From Verrucomicrobiota bacterium (lineage in GTDB: Bacteria; Verrucomicrobiota; Kiritimatiellia; SS1-B-03-39; UBA6053): a stretch of 64,000 nt of DNA. Position 1 is the stretch's first letter. Every line of letters begins with the position of its first letter. The stretch lies in contig JAFIGD010000013.1 in the NCBI GenBank assembly GCA_020831625.1, positions 35,075 to 99,074 of the forward strand. The letters run 5' to 3'. Below are positions 9,510 to 17,640 of this stretch, one piece after another. The position numbers and the translations under genes are program-made. Under the pieces are notes generated by a model that saw nothing but the letters and a program-made list of their open reading frames with translations, was not told the origin of the DNA and did no database searches.

Positions 9510-10112
9510 ATGAGTTATCGTGGACCGAAAGCTAAAAGATCGCGCCGGCTGGGAGTGGCTATCACTCCGAAGTCGCAGAAGTACCTGGAAACCCGCGGGT
9601 TTCCGCCCGGGCAGCACGGCAAGGGCCGTCGTCCGTCCAAACTGTCGGACTATGGCCGTCAGTTGATGGAGAAACAGCGGATTCGTTTTCAGTACAACAT
9701 GAGCGAGAAGCAGTTGCGTCTCGCTTACGAGAAGGCCTCCCGCAGTCAGGACCCGACCCCCGACGTGCTGATTCAGTTGTTGGAATCGCGTTTGGACTCC
9801 GTGGTGCTTCGCGCGGGATTTGCCCGTTCGGTGTTCGCGGCGCGTCAGTACGTGAGCCATGGCCACTTCCTGGTGAACGGCAAAAAAGTCGATATTCCCA
9901 GCTACCACGTGAGCGTGGGCGATGTGATCAGCGTCCGCGAAAAAAGCAAATCCATGGAATGCTTCAAAAACGCCCTGGCGGTGGCCACGAAGTGCCCCTA
10001 TGTGGTGACCGACGAGGCGGACATGAGCTGCCGTCTGACCTACGTTCCGGCCCGTGAAGAAATTCCGATTGTCGGCGACGTGGCCACGGTGGTGGAATTC
10101 TACTCCCGCTAA
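9510..10112 (+). CDS. rpsD: 30S ribosomal protein S4
   Basis: 200 residues, the normal S4 length. N-terminal features include TRGFPPGQHGKG, and the S4 RNA-binding domain carries LESRLDSVVLRAGFA and ARQYVSHGHFLVNGKKVDIPSY. No zinc-binding cysteine cluster is present at the N-terminus, so this is the C-minus form. S4 is a primary 16S rRNA binder and assembly initiator. An AGGAG ribosome-binding site lies 5 nt before the ATG. It stands alone, outside the alpha operon, with its own promoter and terminator. Confidence 0.97.
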   Translation: MSYRGPKAKRSRRLGVAITPKSQKYLETRGFPPGQHGKGRRPSKLSDYGRQLMEKQRIRFQYNMSEKQLRLAYEKASRSQDPTPDVLIQLLESRLDSVVLRAGFARSVFAARQYVSHGHFLVNGKKVDIPSYHVSVGDVISVREKSKSMECFKNALAVATKCPYVVTDEADMSCRLTYVPAREEIPIVGDVATVVEFYSR

Positions 10113-10131
10113 GTCTTTTCGGCTTTATACC

Positions 10132-10170
10132 AAAAACCCCGCCTCAGCCAACGCTTTGCGCGGGGTTTTT
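10132..10170 (+). terminator. Rho-independent terminator after rpsD
   Basis: A perfect 11-bp inverted repeat (AAAAACCCCGC at 10132-10142, GCGGGGTTTTT at 10160-10170) ends in a T run, 20 nt past the rpsD stop. Confidence 0.9.
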
Positions 10171-10189
10171 CTTTGTGTAGGATCCGGGC

Positions 10190-11014
10190 ATGACGACTTC
10201 AACGTACAAGGGCCGTTTGGCGCCGACGCCGACGGGTGAATTTCATCTGGGGCACGCCCGCACGTTTTACACGGCGTGGCGGCGGGCGCGGGATGCGGGC
10301 GGGTCGCTGGCGCTGCGGATTGAGGATTTGGACGCGCAGCGGTGCCGGCCGGAATTTGTGGAGGGGATGCTGGCGGATTTCGCGTGGATGGGGATCGACT
10401 GGGACGGGGAGCCGGTGGTTCAGTCGCGGCGGCGCGGTATCTATGAAGCCGCGTGGCGGCGGTTGAAAGAACAGGATCTGATTTATCCCTGCACGCGTTC
10501 GCGAAAGGAGTTGCGGGACTGTGTGCGGGCGCCGCATGAGGAGGAGGAGATGCGGGAGCCGCTGTATCCGGCGGCGTGGCGGCCGGAGCCGGGGGCGGCG
10601 GCGGCGTATGCGGAGCCGGCGGGGGTGACGTGGCGTTTCCGAACTTCGGAAGGGGAGGTGGTACGGTTTTCCGATGTTCGGAAAGGGGAGGTCGCGTTCA
10701 CGGCGGGGGTGGATTTCGGGGATTTCGCGGTCTGGCGGCGGGATGACGTGCCGGCGTATGAGCTGGCGGTGGTGGCGGACGATCTGGAGATGGGCATCAC
10801 CGAGGTGGTGCGGGGCGAGGATCTGCTGCTGTCCACGGCGCGGCAGATTCTGCTGTATCGGGCCCTGGGCGGTGACCCGCCGGGGTGGTGCCATGAGCCG
10901 CTGGTGCGGGATGAGAACGGAAAGCGGCTGGCGAAGCGCTATGACGCGTTGTCTTTGCGGTCGTTCCGGGAGCGGGGCACCGCGTTTTTTCAATGTTATG
11001 ACACAGACAGTTAG
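10190..11014 (+). CDS. gluQ: Glutamyl-Q tRNA(Asp) synthetase, with altered C-terminus
   Basis: 274 residues. The N-terminal class I catalytic core has RLAPTPTGEFHLGHA (HIGH-like) and LRIEDLD; the KMSKS-like element is KRLAKR. There is no anticodon-binding domain, which is typical of GluQ. The enzyme attaches glutamate to queuosine at the wobble base of tRNA-Asp. The zinc ligands are degenerate: YPCTRSRKE has one Cys in place of the usual CxC. After SLRSFRERG the protein ends in TAFFQCYDTDS, which does not resemble GluQ tails. The coding sequence overlaps the stop of the adjacent toxin gene by 4 nt, so the tail has probably been replaced by insertion of that module. Confidence 0.88.
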   Translation: MTTSTYKGRLAPTPTGEFHLGHARTFYTAWRRARDAGGSLALRIEDLDAQRCRPEFVEGMLADFAWMGIDWDGEPVVQSRRRGIYEAAWRRLKEQDLIYPCTRSRKELRDCVRAPHEEEEMREPLYPAAWRPEPGAAAAYAEPAGVTWRFRTSEGEVVRFSDVRKGEVAFTAGVDFGDFAVWRRDDVPAYELAVVADDLEMGITEVVRGEDLLLSTARQILLYRALGGDPPGWCHEPLVRDENGKRLAKRYDALSLRSFRERGTAFFQCYDTDS

Positions 11015-11430
11015 ACAAATGGGTTTACAACTTCGATGCCGAAGTACATCTGTCCGTGTGACAAATCCTCGCTGTAGACACGAATACAGTCGGAAAGGTT
11101 TGCCGCGCCTAATATAAGTGAATCCCACCAGGAAAGACCGTACCGCTGTTGAAAGCGGAAGGCTTGATTCAGCAGGGGCATATCGACGGCAACCGGACGC
11201 CAAACCTGAAAATCTTTCACATCCAGCCAAGCTTCTTCGGGAAGCATTCCAGGTTTTAGTTTATGTGTTACTGTCACATAATATTCATTCAGCACCTGGG
11301 TTGAAATACGCCCCGAGCGGTCCCGTGAAAGCCTTTTGAGTAAATCCTCCGCAAGCGTTTGCTTATAGGGATCGGCGGGATCGCGGGCGTATACAATGAT
11401 GTTTGTATCCACAAACGACTTACCGCTCAT
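11011..11430 (-). CDS. PIN-domain ribonuclease toxin (VapC-like)
   Basis: 139 residues. The four acidic PIN residues are visible: Asp8 (SFVDTNIIVYA), Glu49 (VLNEYY), Asp103 (SWWDSLI) and Asp122 (YSEDL). This family acts as Mg2+-dependent endoribonuclease toxins that cut tRNA or rRNA. Its start overlaps the end of the antitoxin gene by 11 nt, the usual TA arrangement. Base composition is lower in GC than the neighbours, which suggests acquisition. The 3' end runs into the altered gluQ end. Confidence 0.88.
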   Translation of the reverse strand: MSGKSFVDTNIIVYARDPADPYKQTLAEDLLKRLSRDRSGRISTQVLNEYYVTVTHKLKPGMLPEEAWLDVKDFQVWRPVAVDMPLLNQAFRFQQRYGLSWWDSLILGAANLSDCIRVYSEDLSHGQMYFGIEVVNPFV

Positions 11431-11650
11431 AAATCGACTCTCGTTTGGGATATGTGTCTTTTGCGTCTCTCAGGGGCCGCAAGGGGCGCGAAAAAAAATG
11501 ATTCATTGCCTGATCGTACCCTTGATCCGTCTGCATCTGCTCGAGAAGCGTTTGACCCAGCATACGCGATAAACTCATATCCATTTTTGCGGCTTGGACT
11601 TTCGCCCACCGAGCAACGTCTTCATCCATCGTAATGGTGATATTTTTCAT
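11420..11650 (-). CDS. Ribbon-helix-helix-type antitoxin of the VapC-like toxin
   Basis: 76 residues. The N-terminus MKNITITMDEDVARWAKVQAAKMDMSLS has the beta-strand plus two-helix pattern of short RHH DNA-binding antitoxins. The basic, polar C-terminus (PLRDAKDTYPKRESIYER) is suited to wrapping the toxin. It precedes and overlaps the PIN toxin gene by 11 nt, so it should be autoregulatory and neutralise the toxin. Specific subfamily not assigned. Confidence 0.8.
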   Translation of the reverse strand: MKNITITMDEDVARWAKVQAAKMDMSLSRMLGQTLLEQMQTDQGYDQAMNHFFSRPLRPLRDAKDTYPKRESIYER

Positions 11651-11795
11651 ACCACACGAATATAGTGCAGCACGATTTAAGTGTCAAAGAAAATGATGAC
11701 TATGAACGATGGAAAACGGTGCATCCTTTACGGCGTTGACCGTGAATCCTCCGGCCAAAAGCCGTTCATATTCGTCAAGCCTGCGTTTCCAGAGG

Positions 11796-13244
11796 TCAGT
11801 AGGCGCCTTTGCGGTGGAGGAGGTGGAAGAAGGTGCGGACGAGGATGACGATGTCGAGCCAGATGGACCAGTTGCGGACGTAGTAGGCGTCCCAGCGGAC
11901 GAAGCCCTCGTTGCCGCTTTCGCTGCGGCCGGAGACCTGCCAGAGTCCGGTCATGCCGGGGCGGACGCGGCGGCGGAGGTCGATGATGCGCTCGGGGAGT
12001 TCGCGTTCGTGATAGTCGGGCAGGGGGCGGGGGCCGATGAGGGCCATTTGCCCCCGGAGGACGTTGATGAACTGGGGGAGTTCGTCGAGGGAGGTGGAGC
12101 GGAGAAAGCGGCCGATGCCGGTGATGCGGGGGTCGTCTTTCACCTTGCAGCCGTCGGCCCAGGCGGCGCGGAAGTCAGGGTCGGAGCTCAGTTTTTTTTG
12201 CAGGAGTTCCTCGGCGTCGGGCCGCATGGTGCGGAATTTATACATGCGGAAGGGGATTCCGTTTTGGCCGACGCGGGTTTGGATAAAGAAAGGGTTTTTG
12301 AGGTCCCAGAGGTAGATGACGAGGGCCAGGAGGAGGATGAGGGGAATGACGAGGGGGAGGAAGACGAGGACGATGAGGACTTCGCTGGCGAGTTTGAGGA
12401 GGCGGGACCAGGTGTCGAGGAGGTTGGAGGAGATCTCCATGCCGAGCACGCCGCCGAGGTCGCGGTGGGTGACCCAGAGGGAGGGAGCGTGATGGCTGAG
12501 CTGGGGGACGATCAGCACGCGGCGGTATTGAATGGAGGCGATTTCGGTGAAATCGGGCCGGTGGTCTTTGAGGGTGGCGGGTTCGACCAGGATGGCGGCG
12601 TGGGCGAGGGGATAGGGATCGAGATCGCGGGGGAGGATGGGCACGTCGTGGAGGCGGGTGCAGCCTTCGGGCGCGTCGACGAGAAAAAGTCCGACGGGAA
12701 CATAGCCCATGCCGGCCCCCTCGGCGAGGACCTGCAGAAGTTCCTCGGCTTTTTCAGTGGTGCTGTAGACCACCACCAGCATGCCCCAGAGGTTGTGGTG
12801 CAGCAGGAGTTTTTTGATAAACCAGCGGCCGACGGGGAGGAGGAGGATGCAGAGAATAAACGCGGCGGTGAGGGTGAAGCGGCTGGTGGTGTCGGTTTGT
12901 TTGGTGAGGAAGAGGGCGGAGGTGGTTCCGGCGAAAATAGTGGTGAGCAGGAGGAACATTTTGCGGGTGGCGTCGACCACGCCCTGACCCCAGCCGGGGG
13001 TGAGTTTGAATCCGAAGGACAGGAAGACCCAGAGGCCGGAAATGAACCAGCCCCATTCGGGGAGCATATGTCCGCCGCCGAGAATGTTGGTGCGGAGGAT
13101 CCCGGCAAGGTAGAAAGCGAGGGCGATGGCGAGCAGATCGGCGGAGGCGAAGGATATGGCGTTAATAAACCAGCGTGAGAACAGGACCATGCGGGTGTTC
13201 ACGGACTGTATGGGGCTTCGAAAGGCTGATTCTGGGATATCCAT
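11796..13244 (-). CDS. Polyprenyl glycosylphosphotransferase (exopolysaccharide priming, WbaP/CpsE-like)
   Basis: About 482 residues from the ATG at 13244 (MDIPESAF); an ATG at 13295 would add 17 residues. Four N-terminal membrane helices span ~25-150, then a Rossmann-like middle domain (CoA-binding-like), a fifth helix (~LASEVLIVLVFLPLVIPLILLLALVIYLW) and the catalytic bacterial sugar transferase domain. That domain has YKFRTM, DDPRITGIGRFLRSTSLDELPQ, GPRPLP, RPGMTGLWQVSGRS and WDAYYVRNWS. It transfers a hexose-1-phosphate from a UDP-sugar to undecaprenyl phosphate to start exopolysaccharide or O-antigen synthesis. No glycosyltransferase cluster adjoins it. Confidence 0.92.
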   Translation of the reverse strand: MDIPESAFRSPIQSVNTRMVLFSRWFINAISFASADLLAIALAFYLAGILRTNILGGGHMLPEWGWFISGLWVFLSFGFKLTPGWGQGVVDATRKMFLLLTTIFAGTTSALFLTKQTDTTSRFTLTAAFILCILLLPVGRWFIKKLLLHHNLWGMLVVVYSTTEKAEELLQVLAEGAGMGYVPVGLFLVDAPEGCTRLHDVPILPRDLDPYPLAHAAILVEPATLKDHRPDFTEIASIQYRRVLIVPQLSHHAPSLWVTHRDLGGVLGMEISSNLLDTWSRLLKLASEVLIVLVFLPLVIPLILLLALVIYLWDLKNPFFIQTRVGQNGIPFRMYKFRTMRPDAEELLQKKLSSDPDFRAAWADGCKVKDDPRITGIGRFLRSTSLDELPQFINVLRGQMALIGPRPLPDYHERELPERIIDLRRRVRPGMTGLWQVSGRSESGNEGFVRWDAYYVRNWSIWLDIVILVRTFFHLLHRKGAY

Positions 13245-13369
13245 ATGGAATCTATAAACGGAATCAGGGTAAGAGTAAAGATGGGATTGGCGCATGTTCT
13301 GCCTGTGGAGGTGATTATTGCCGCGCGTTTTCTTGCGGTCGGAAAATCAGTCAGGAACCGTCTCGTTGA

Positions 13370-13606
13370 ATGCGCAGCTTCGCCGCCGCAAACTATGAAC
13401 ACGGATGGAGACGGCTTCTTTCAACAGCCCTTTTGATCTCTCTTTTGGCTATCCTGGTTCTCATCGGAATTCATTTGCTCTTGCAGGCGAAAGGCCTCTC
13501 AACTGAACGACTGCATACAGAGGCATTATGGTTTATATTCTATTTAAATCTTGGGGCCTTATGGCCTGATTTTCGAAGGTTATTTGGGCGCAGAATGGGT
13601 TCTTAA
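13370..13606 (+). CDS. Possible small membrane protein
   Basis: 78 residues with one clear hydrophobic helix (LLSTALLISLLAILVLIGIHLLL) and a second weaker one (ALWFIFYLNLGALW), then a basic end. No family recognised and no convincing ribosome-binding site. Codon composition is more AT-rich than the flanks, so this may be a decayed fragment rather than a working gene. Confidence 0.3.
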   Translation: MRSFAAANYEHGWRRLLSTALLISLLAILVLIGIHLLLQAKGLSTERLHTEALWFIFYLNLGALWPDFRRLFGRRMGS

Positions 13607-13725
13607 AGTGAAAGGTGTTTTAAAGAAGTGTCCGTTGCCCCGTTGTCCGGCGAAGCGATCCGTTGGGTTATTATCTTTCAAGTGATCCGTCTTGAGCCGC
13701 GCTTTCAGCGCTCTGGTATTGTGTT

Positions 13726-13780
13726 GGCCCGAGGGACCCGGCCCTTGCGGGCCGGGCTGGGATGAGCCGGGCCCTCGGCC
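13726..13780. repeat. GC-rich nested hairpin (palindromic extragenic element)
   Basis: The inner stem is a perfect 8-bp pair with a TTGC loop (CCCGGCCC at 13737-13744, GGGCCGGG at 13749-13756). CCGAGGGACCCGGC at 13729-13742 can pair alternatively with GCCGGGCCCTCGG at 13766-13778. There is no following T run on either strand, so it is not a classical terminator. Confidence 0.6.
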
Positions 13781-13853
13781 CTGAATCGGGCTGTGGAACC
13801 TGTGTCTGAAAGCCAGCTGACGTTGTCGAGCGGTTTTTGAGGGGCGATTACGA

Positions 13854-13902
13854 GTAAGATTAGGATTAAGATTAAGATTAAGATTAAGATTAAGATTAAG
13901 AT
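13854..13902. repeat. Hexanucleotide microsatellite (GATTAA)n
   Basis: About seven to eight copies of the hexamer AAGATT/GATTAA directly beyond the stop of the DUF1854 gene. The same family occurs at 42913-42956 and 63490-63545. Confidence 0.9.
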
Positions 13903-13906
13903 GGTG

Positions 13907-14371
13907 TTAGTCGAGGAGGACCCAGAGGCGCTGGCGGCTGTCGGGGTCGAGGTTTTCGGGGTCGGAGACGGTGTAGAGGTCGCCGGCGAGATCGCGGATG
14001 AGGATGCCGCCGAGGGGGAGGCGCTGGGGCCATTCGTCGTGTTCGGTCTGGAAGATGCGGGGACCCTGGGCGGTGTCGACCCGCCAGCAGCGGAGTTCGA
14101 TCTCTTTGCGGCATTCGTGAATGCGGGTGATTTCGAAGGTGTGGGCGCTGTCGCGGAGTTCCTGCAGGAGGATGTCGCGGGAGGCGGGTTCGAGGGTTTC
14201 GGGCAGGTGAATGAGGGCCTGTTCATGGCCGTCGTCGTCGCGCAGAGAGATCCATTCGTTCGGACTGGCCCAGGGAAAGCAGCGGCGGGGGCGCACGGGG
14301 ACGGGGCCGGTTTCGCGGCGAAGCAGGATACGGCCGTCGGGCGCGCGTTCGAGGCGGACGGGTTCACTCAT
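13907..14371 (-). CDS. DUF1854 family protein, partner of the ABC exporter
   Basis: 154 residues from the ATG at 14371. The sequence (FPWASPNEWISLRDDDGHEQALI ... EITRIHECRKEIELRCWRVDT ... GGILIRDLAGDLYTV) matches what I know of DUF1854, a family found beside one particular ABC exporter type. In beta-proteobacteria that pair is annotated as cyanophycin-metabolism associated. No transmembrane segment. Its start overlaps the transporter stop (ATGA), so translation is coupled. A long frame continuing upstream to 16627 on this strand is a shadow. Confidence 0.75.
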   Translation of the reverse strand: MSEPVRLERAPDGRILLRRETGPVPVRPRRCFPWASPNEWISLRDDDGHEQALIHLPETLEPASRDILLQELRDSAHTFEITRIHECRKEIELRCWRVDTAQGPRIFQTEHDEWPQRLPLGGILIRDLAGDLYTVSDPENLDPDSRQRLWVLLD

Positions 14372-16593
14372 ATGGCGAACCTCTGATGGAGTTCCTGCTG
14401 CAGTTCGTAGAGTTTGCGGAAGACGCCGTCTTCGAGGGCGAGGAGTTCGTCGTGGGTGCCGGCTTCGGCGATGCGGCCGTCTTTGAGGACGATGAGGCGG
14501 TTGGCGCGGCGCAGGGTGGAGAGGCGGTGGGCGATGGCGATGACGGTGCGGCCTTCGACGAGGCGGTCGAGGGCGTCCTGGATGTTGCGCTCGGTTTCGG
14601 TGTCGACGTTGGAGGTGGCTTCGTCGAGGATGAGGATTTTGGGGTTGTGGAGAATGGCGCGGGCGATGGAGATGCGCTGGCGCTCGCCGCCGGAGAGGGT
14701 TTGTCCGCGTTCGCCGACCATGGTTTCGTAGCCCTGTTCGAGGCCGCAGATGAAGTCGTGGGCGTGGGCGGCGCGGGCGGCTTCGATGACGGCGGCGGGG
14801 TCGGGGTTTTCGAGGCCGTAGCTGATGTTCTCGAGGAGGCTGCCGTGAAAGAGGAAGGGGTCCTGGAGGACCATGCCGACCTGGCGGCGGTAGGCACCGA
14901 TGTCGAGACCGCGCAGGTCGGTGCCGTCGATGCGGATGGTGCCGAGGACGGGATCGTAGAAGCGGGCGAGGAGGTTGATGACGGTGCTTTTGCCGGCTCC
15001 GGAGGGGCCGACGAGGCCGATGACTTCGCCGGGTTTGACCTCGAAGGAGATGTCTTTGAGCACCGGGCGGACACCGTCGTAGGTGAAGCCGACGTTTTCG
15101 AAGACGATGCGGCCTTGGAGCGGGTCGAGGACCACCGGGTCGGTGACGTCCTGGATTTGGGGTTCGGTGTCGAGGATTTCGAAGATGCGGTGGGCTGAGC
15201 TGACGGCCTTGTTCATCATGCGGGTCATTTGCCCGATGGTTTCGAGGGGCTGCATGAACATGCCGGCGTAGAGGAGGAAGGTGACGAAGGTGCCGAGGGT
15301 GAGTTCGGGGCCTGTTTGTCCGGTGAGGCGGGGGAGCGCGAAGGCGTAGATGGAGAGGGTGATGATCTGGAAGGTGAGGGTGAGCCCCGGCCAGAAGTTG
15401 GTCCAGACTTTGTGGATGCGGGTGAAGGTTTCGAGGCAGGCATCGTTTTCGGCTCCGAAGCGGCGGACTTCGCGTTCCTCCTGGTGGAAGGCTTTGACGA
15501 CGCGGATGCCGGGGATGGTGCCGGAGAGGACGGAGGTGAGATCGGACCATTTGCGCCAGGCCTTGAGGAAGATGGTCTGCATGCCGGTGCTGTGCCTGTA
15601 GAAGGCGAAGAGGATGAAGGGCACCGGAATTGTGAGGATGAGGCCCATGCGCCAGTCGAGAAGCATGAGCACGGTGCCGAGGCCGAGGAGCATGAGCACG
15701 GAGAGGGCGACTTCGATGATGCCGAAGGCGATGAAGTCCCAGAGGCGGTCGGTGTCGCTGGAGCAGCGGGCGATGATGGAGCCAGTCTGCTTGCGGGTGA
15801 AGAAGCGGAGGCTGAGGGTTTGCAGGTGGCTGTAGACGTGGGAGCGGATGTCGTGGGCGACGCGTTCGCCCATGAAGGCCATTCGCCGGAGGCGGATCCA
15901 AAGAAAGAACCCGCGGAAGAGGAAGGCGCCGGCCATGATGTAGAGGAGGGGCAGGAGATCCTGAAGGGTTTCGCCGGCCTGGAGTCCGTCGATGATGAGT
16001 CCGGAGAGGCGGGGCGGGACGAGGGTGAGGAGGGTGAGCATGACCGCGGCGAAGCCGCCGATCCAGAGGTCGGCTTTGTAGGGGAGCAGGTAGCGGAGGA
16101 GGCGCCAGATGACGGCGAGTTCGCTGCCGCGGACGGCGGCCTGGGCGTTGCGGACGGGTTCGGCGGTGCTGTCGGCGTAAACGGTGTCGGGGTCGGGCGG
16201 GTTCGCGGGCGGGGTGTCGGCCTCGAGGAGGATTTTGATGTTTTCCATGCCGCGCTGCTGGCGGCGGCTGAAGCGGAGTTCGAGGAGGGGGGCTTCGGTG
16301 TCGGTTTTGCCGAGCACGCGCCAGCGGGTGGAGGAGAGGCCGGGGGTGGCGTCGATGCGTTCGATGGCGGCGCGGTCGATTTGCGTCCAGAGCGCGTCGT
16401 GGACGGTGAGCAGGGCGTTTTCGCAGAGGAGGACCCAGGTTTCGCGCAGGCGGTGATCGGGGCCGAGGTCGGCGAGGGCGTAGAGCACCACGGGACCGCC
16501 GCGGGTTTCGGCTTGCCGGCGCAGATCTCCGGGAATCTGTCCGGGTTGTTCCAGATAGCTGGCGATCAGGCGTTGGTTGAGCGGGGCGGGCAT
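14368..16593 (-). CDS. ABC exporter, fused permease-ATPase, with N-terminal extension
   Basis: 741 residues. The first ~165 are a soluble, PH-like extension (ETWVLLCENALLTVHDALW). A six-helix type IV exporter membrane domain covers ~175-460. The ATPase has Walker A GPSGAGKST, signature LSGGERQRISIARAI, Walker B ILILDEATS and switch His (IAIAHRLSTL). It belongs to the MsbA/lipid-type half transporters that act as homodimers. The extension plus downstream DUF1854 match a recognised exporter subgroup linked elsewhere to cyanophycin metabolism; no cyanophycin enzymes are seen here. It starts 15 nt after the GHMP kinase stop, in the same operon. Substrate unknown. Confidence 0.88.
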   Translation of the reverse strand: MPAPLNQRLIASYLEQPGQIPGDLRRQAETRGGPVVLYALADLGPDHRLRETWVLLCENALLTVHDALWTQIDRAAIERIDATPGLSSTRWRVLGKTDTEAPLLELRFSRRQQRGMENIKILLEADTPPANPPDPDTVYADSTAEPVRNAQAAVRGSELAVIWRLLRYLLPYKADLWIGGFAAVMLTLLTLVPPRLSGLIIDGLQAGETLQDLLPLLYIMAGAFLFRGFFLWIRLRRMAFMGERVAHDIRSHVYSHLQTLSLRFFTRKQTGSIIARCSSDTDRLWDFIAFGIIEVALSVLMLLGLGTVLMLLDWRMGLILTIPVPFILFAFYRHSTGMQTIFLKAWRKWSDLTSVLSGTIPGIRVVKAFHQEEREVRRFGAENDACLETFTRIHKVWTNFWPGLTLTFQIITLSIYAFALPRLTGQTGPELTLGTFVTFLLYAGMFMQPLETIGQMTRMMNKAVSSAHRIFEILDTEPQIQDVTDPVVLDPLQGRIVFENVGFTYDGVRPVLKDISFEVKPGEVIGLVGPSGAGKSTVINLLARFYDPVLGTIRIDGTDLRGLDIGAYRRQVGMVLQDPFLFHGSLLENISYGLENPDPAAVIEAARAAHAHDFICGLEQGYETMVGERGQTLSGGERQRISIARAILHNPKILILDEATSNVDTETERNIQDALDRLVEGRTVIAIAHRLSTLRRANRLIVLKDGRIAEAGTHDELLALEDGVFRKLYELQQELHQRFAI

Positions 16594-16608
16594 GGGGGAA
16601 TTCAGGCC

Positions 16609-17640
16609 TTAGGCCTCGGTGGTCCACACGCGCAACCCGCGGCGGGCGAGGTGAACGGGGAGGGACTGATAGCCTTTTTCGGCGAGGGCGCGTTCCATGG
16701 CCCGTTTTTGGAACATGTCGGCGCGGGTCAGGATCGTGATGGAGCCGCCGTCGCCGCCGGCGCCGTTGACTTTACAGCCGAGGGCGTTGAAATCGTTGGC
16801 AACGGCCATGATGTCCTCGAAGGCGGGGCAGACGAGGTCGGGATGCAGGGCGCGCTGGACATCGGTGTTGGCGTTGAGGACGCGGCCGAGGGCGGTGAAA
16901 TCGCGGGCGGCGAGGGCGTCCCGGGCTTCGAGGGCGAGTTCGCGGAGGCGTTCGAGGCGGTGATCGCCGGAGGGGTTTGCGCCGAGGTCGGCGATGACCT
17001 TTTTGTGGGTTTCGGAGGAGTTGTGGGGTTTGCCGATGTAGATGAGCATGAGTCGCTGTTCCAGATCCCAGAAGAGTTCGTCGGGCATGTGGACGGGGGT
17101 GACGGTGGTGCGGGGGTACTCGGTCATGTGAATGAGGTTGGCGCCGCCGTAGGCACTGGCGAGCTGATCCTGGACACCGCATTCGAGGCCGAGGCGCTCG
17201 GTTTCGAGGCTGTGGGCGAGGACCGCGACATCGTGGGAGGAGAGGCGGCCCTCGGTAAGGGCGTCGAGGGCGCCCAGCAGCGCGACGGAGACGGCGGCGG
17301 AGGTGCCCATGGAGGCTCCGGGCGGGGCGGAGGAGAAGAGGTTTACATGGATGGCGAGGTCCTCGGGCCATTTCATTTCCACGACGGCGGCCTCAATGAG
17401 CGGATGCTTGCCGTAGAGGATGTGGGTGGGGTCGAGGGGGTAGGCTTCGTTGTAGTTTTCGGCGCGGATGACGATGCGGGGCTCGTCGTCGACGGCGGGC
17501 CGGACGGTGATTTGGACCTCGACCCGGGGCGCGATGGCGAGGTTGAAGACGCGGCCATGGCGCGCGAACCAGGTGTCGGTCCATCCGCCGACATCACAAA
17601 TCCGGGTGGGGGCGACGGCGTTGATGACCTTTCCGGTCAC
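16609..17640 (-). CDS. GHMP-superfamily sugar kinase
   Basis: 343 residues with a GTG start (17640). The N-terminus APTRICDVGGWTDT is the substrate-side motif seen in heptose-7-phosphate kinase and fucokinase-like enzymes. The ATP loop is SSAPPGASMGTSAAVSVALLGAL, and GAGGDGGSITIL is the C-terminal GHMP motif. It probably phosphorylates a sugar or sugar phosphate (HddA-like D-glycero-D-manno-heptose 7-phosphate kinase is the nearest guess). It overlaps the aminotransferase stop by 4 nt and is followed by the ABC exporter. Confidence 0.8.
   Translation of the reverse strand: MTGKVINAVAPTRICDVGGWTDTWFARHGRVFNLAIAPRVEVQITVRPAVDDEPRIVIRAENYNEAYPLDPTHILYGKHPLIEAAVVEMKWPEDLAIHVNLFSSAPPGASMGTSAAVSVALLGALDALTEGRLSSHDVAVLAHSLETERLGLECGVQDQLASAYGGANLIHMTEYPRTTVTPVHMPDELFWDLEQRLMLIYIGKPHNSSETHKKVIADLGANPSGDHRLERLRELALEARDALAARDFTALGRVLNANTDVQRALHPDLVCPAFEDIMAVANDFNALGCKVNGAGGDGGSITILTRADMFQKRAMERALAEKGYQSLPVHLARRGLRVWTTEA

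Larger units (their letters stand above)
13607..13906. other. Non-coding stretch between convergent ends
   Basis: About 300 nt without a credible gene. It contains the GC-rich hairpin at 13726-13780 and the hexamer repeat at 13854-13902. Short frames here are low-complexity. Confidence 0.6.

Noticed and set aside
11709..13178. 489-residue plus-strand frame opposite the glycosylphosphotransferase
   Set aside because: Glu/Gly-rich antisense shadow of a gene with clear catalytic motifs.
13907..16627. 906-residue minus-strand frame covering the exporter region
   Set aside because: Only its last 154 residues are protein-like (the DUF1854 gene); the rest is an Arg/Pro/His-rich frame shadow of the exporter.
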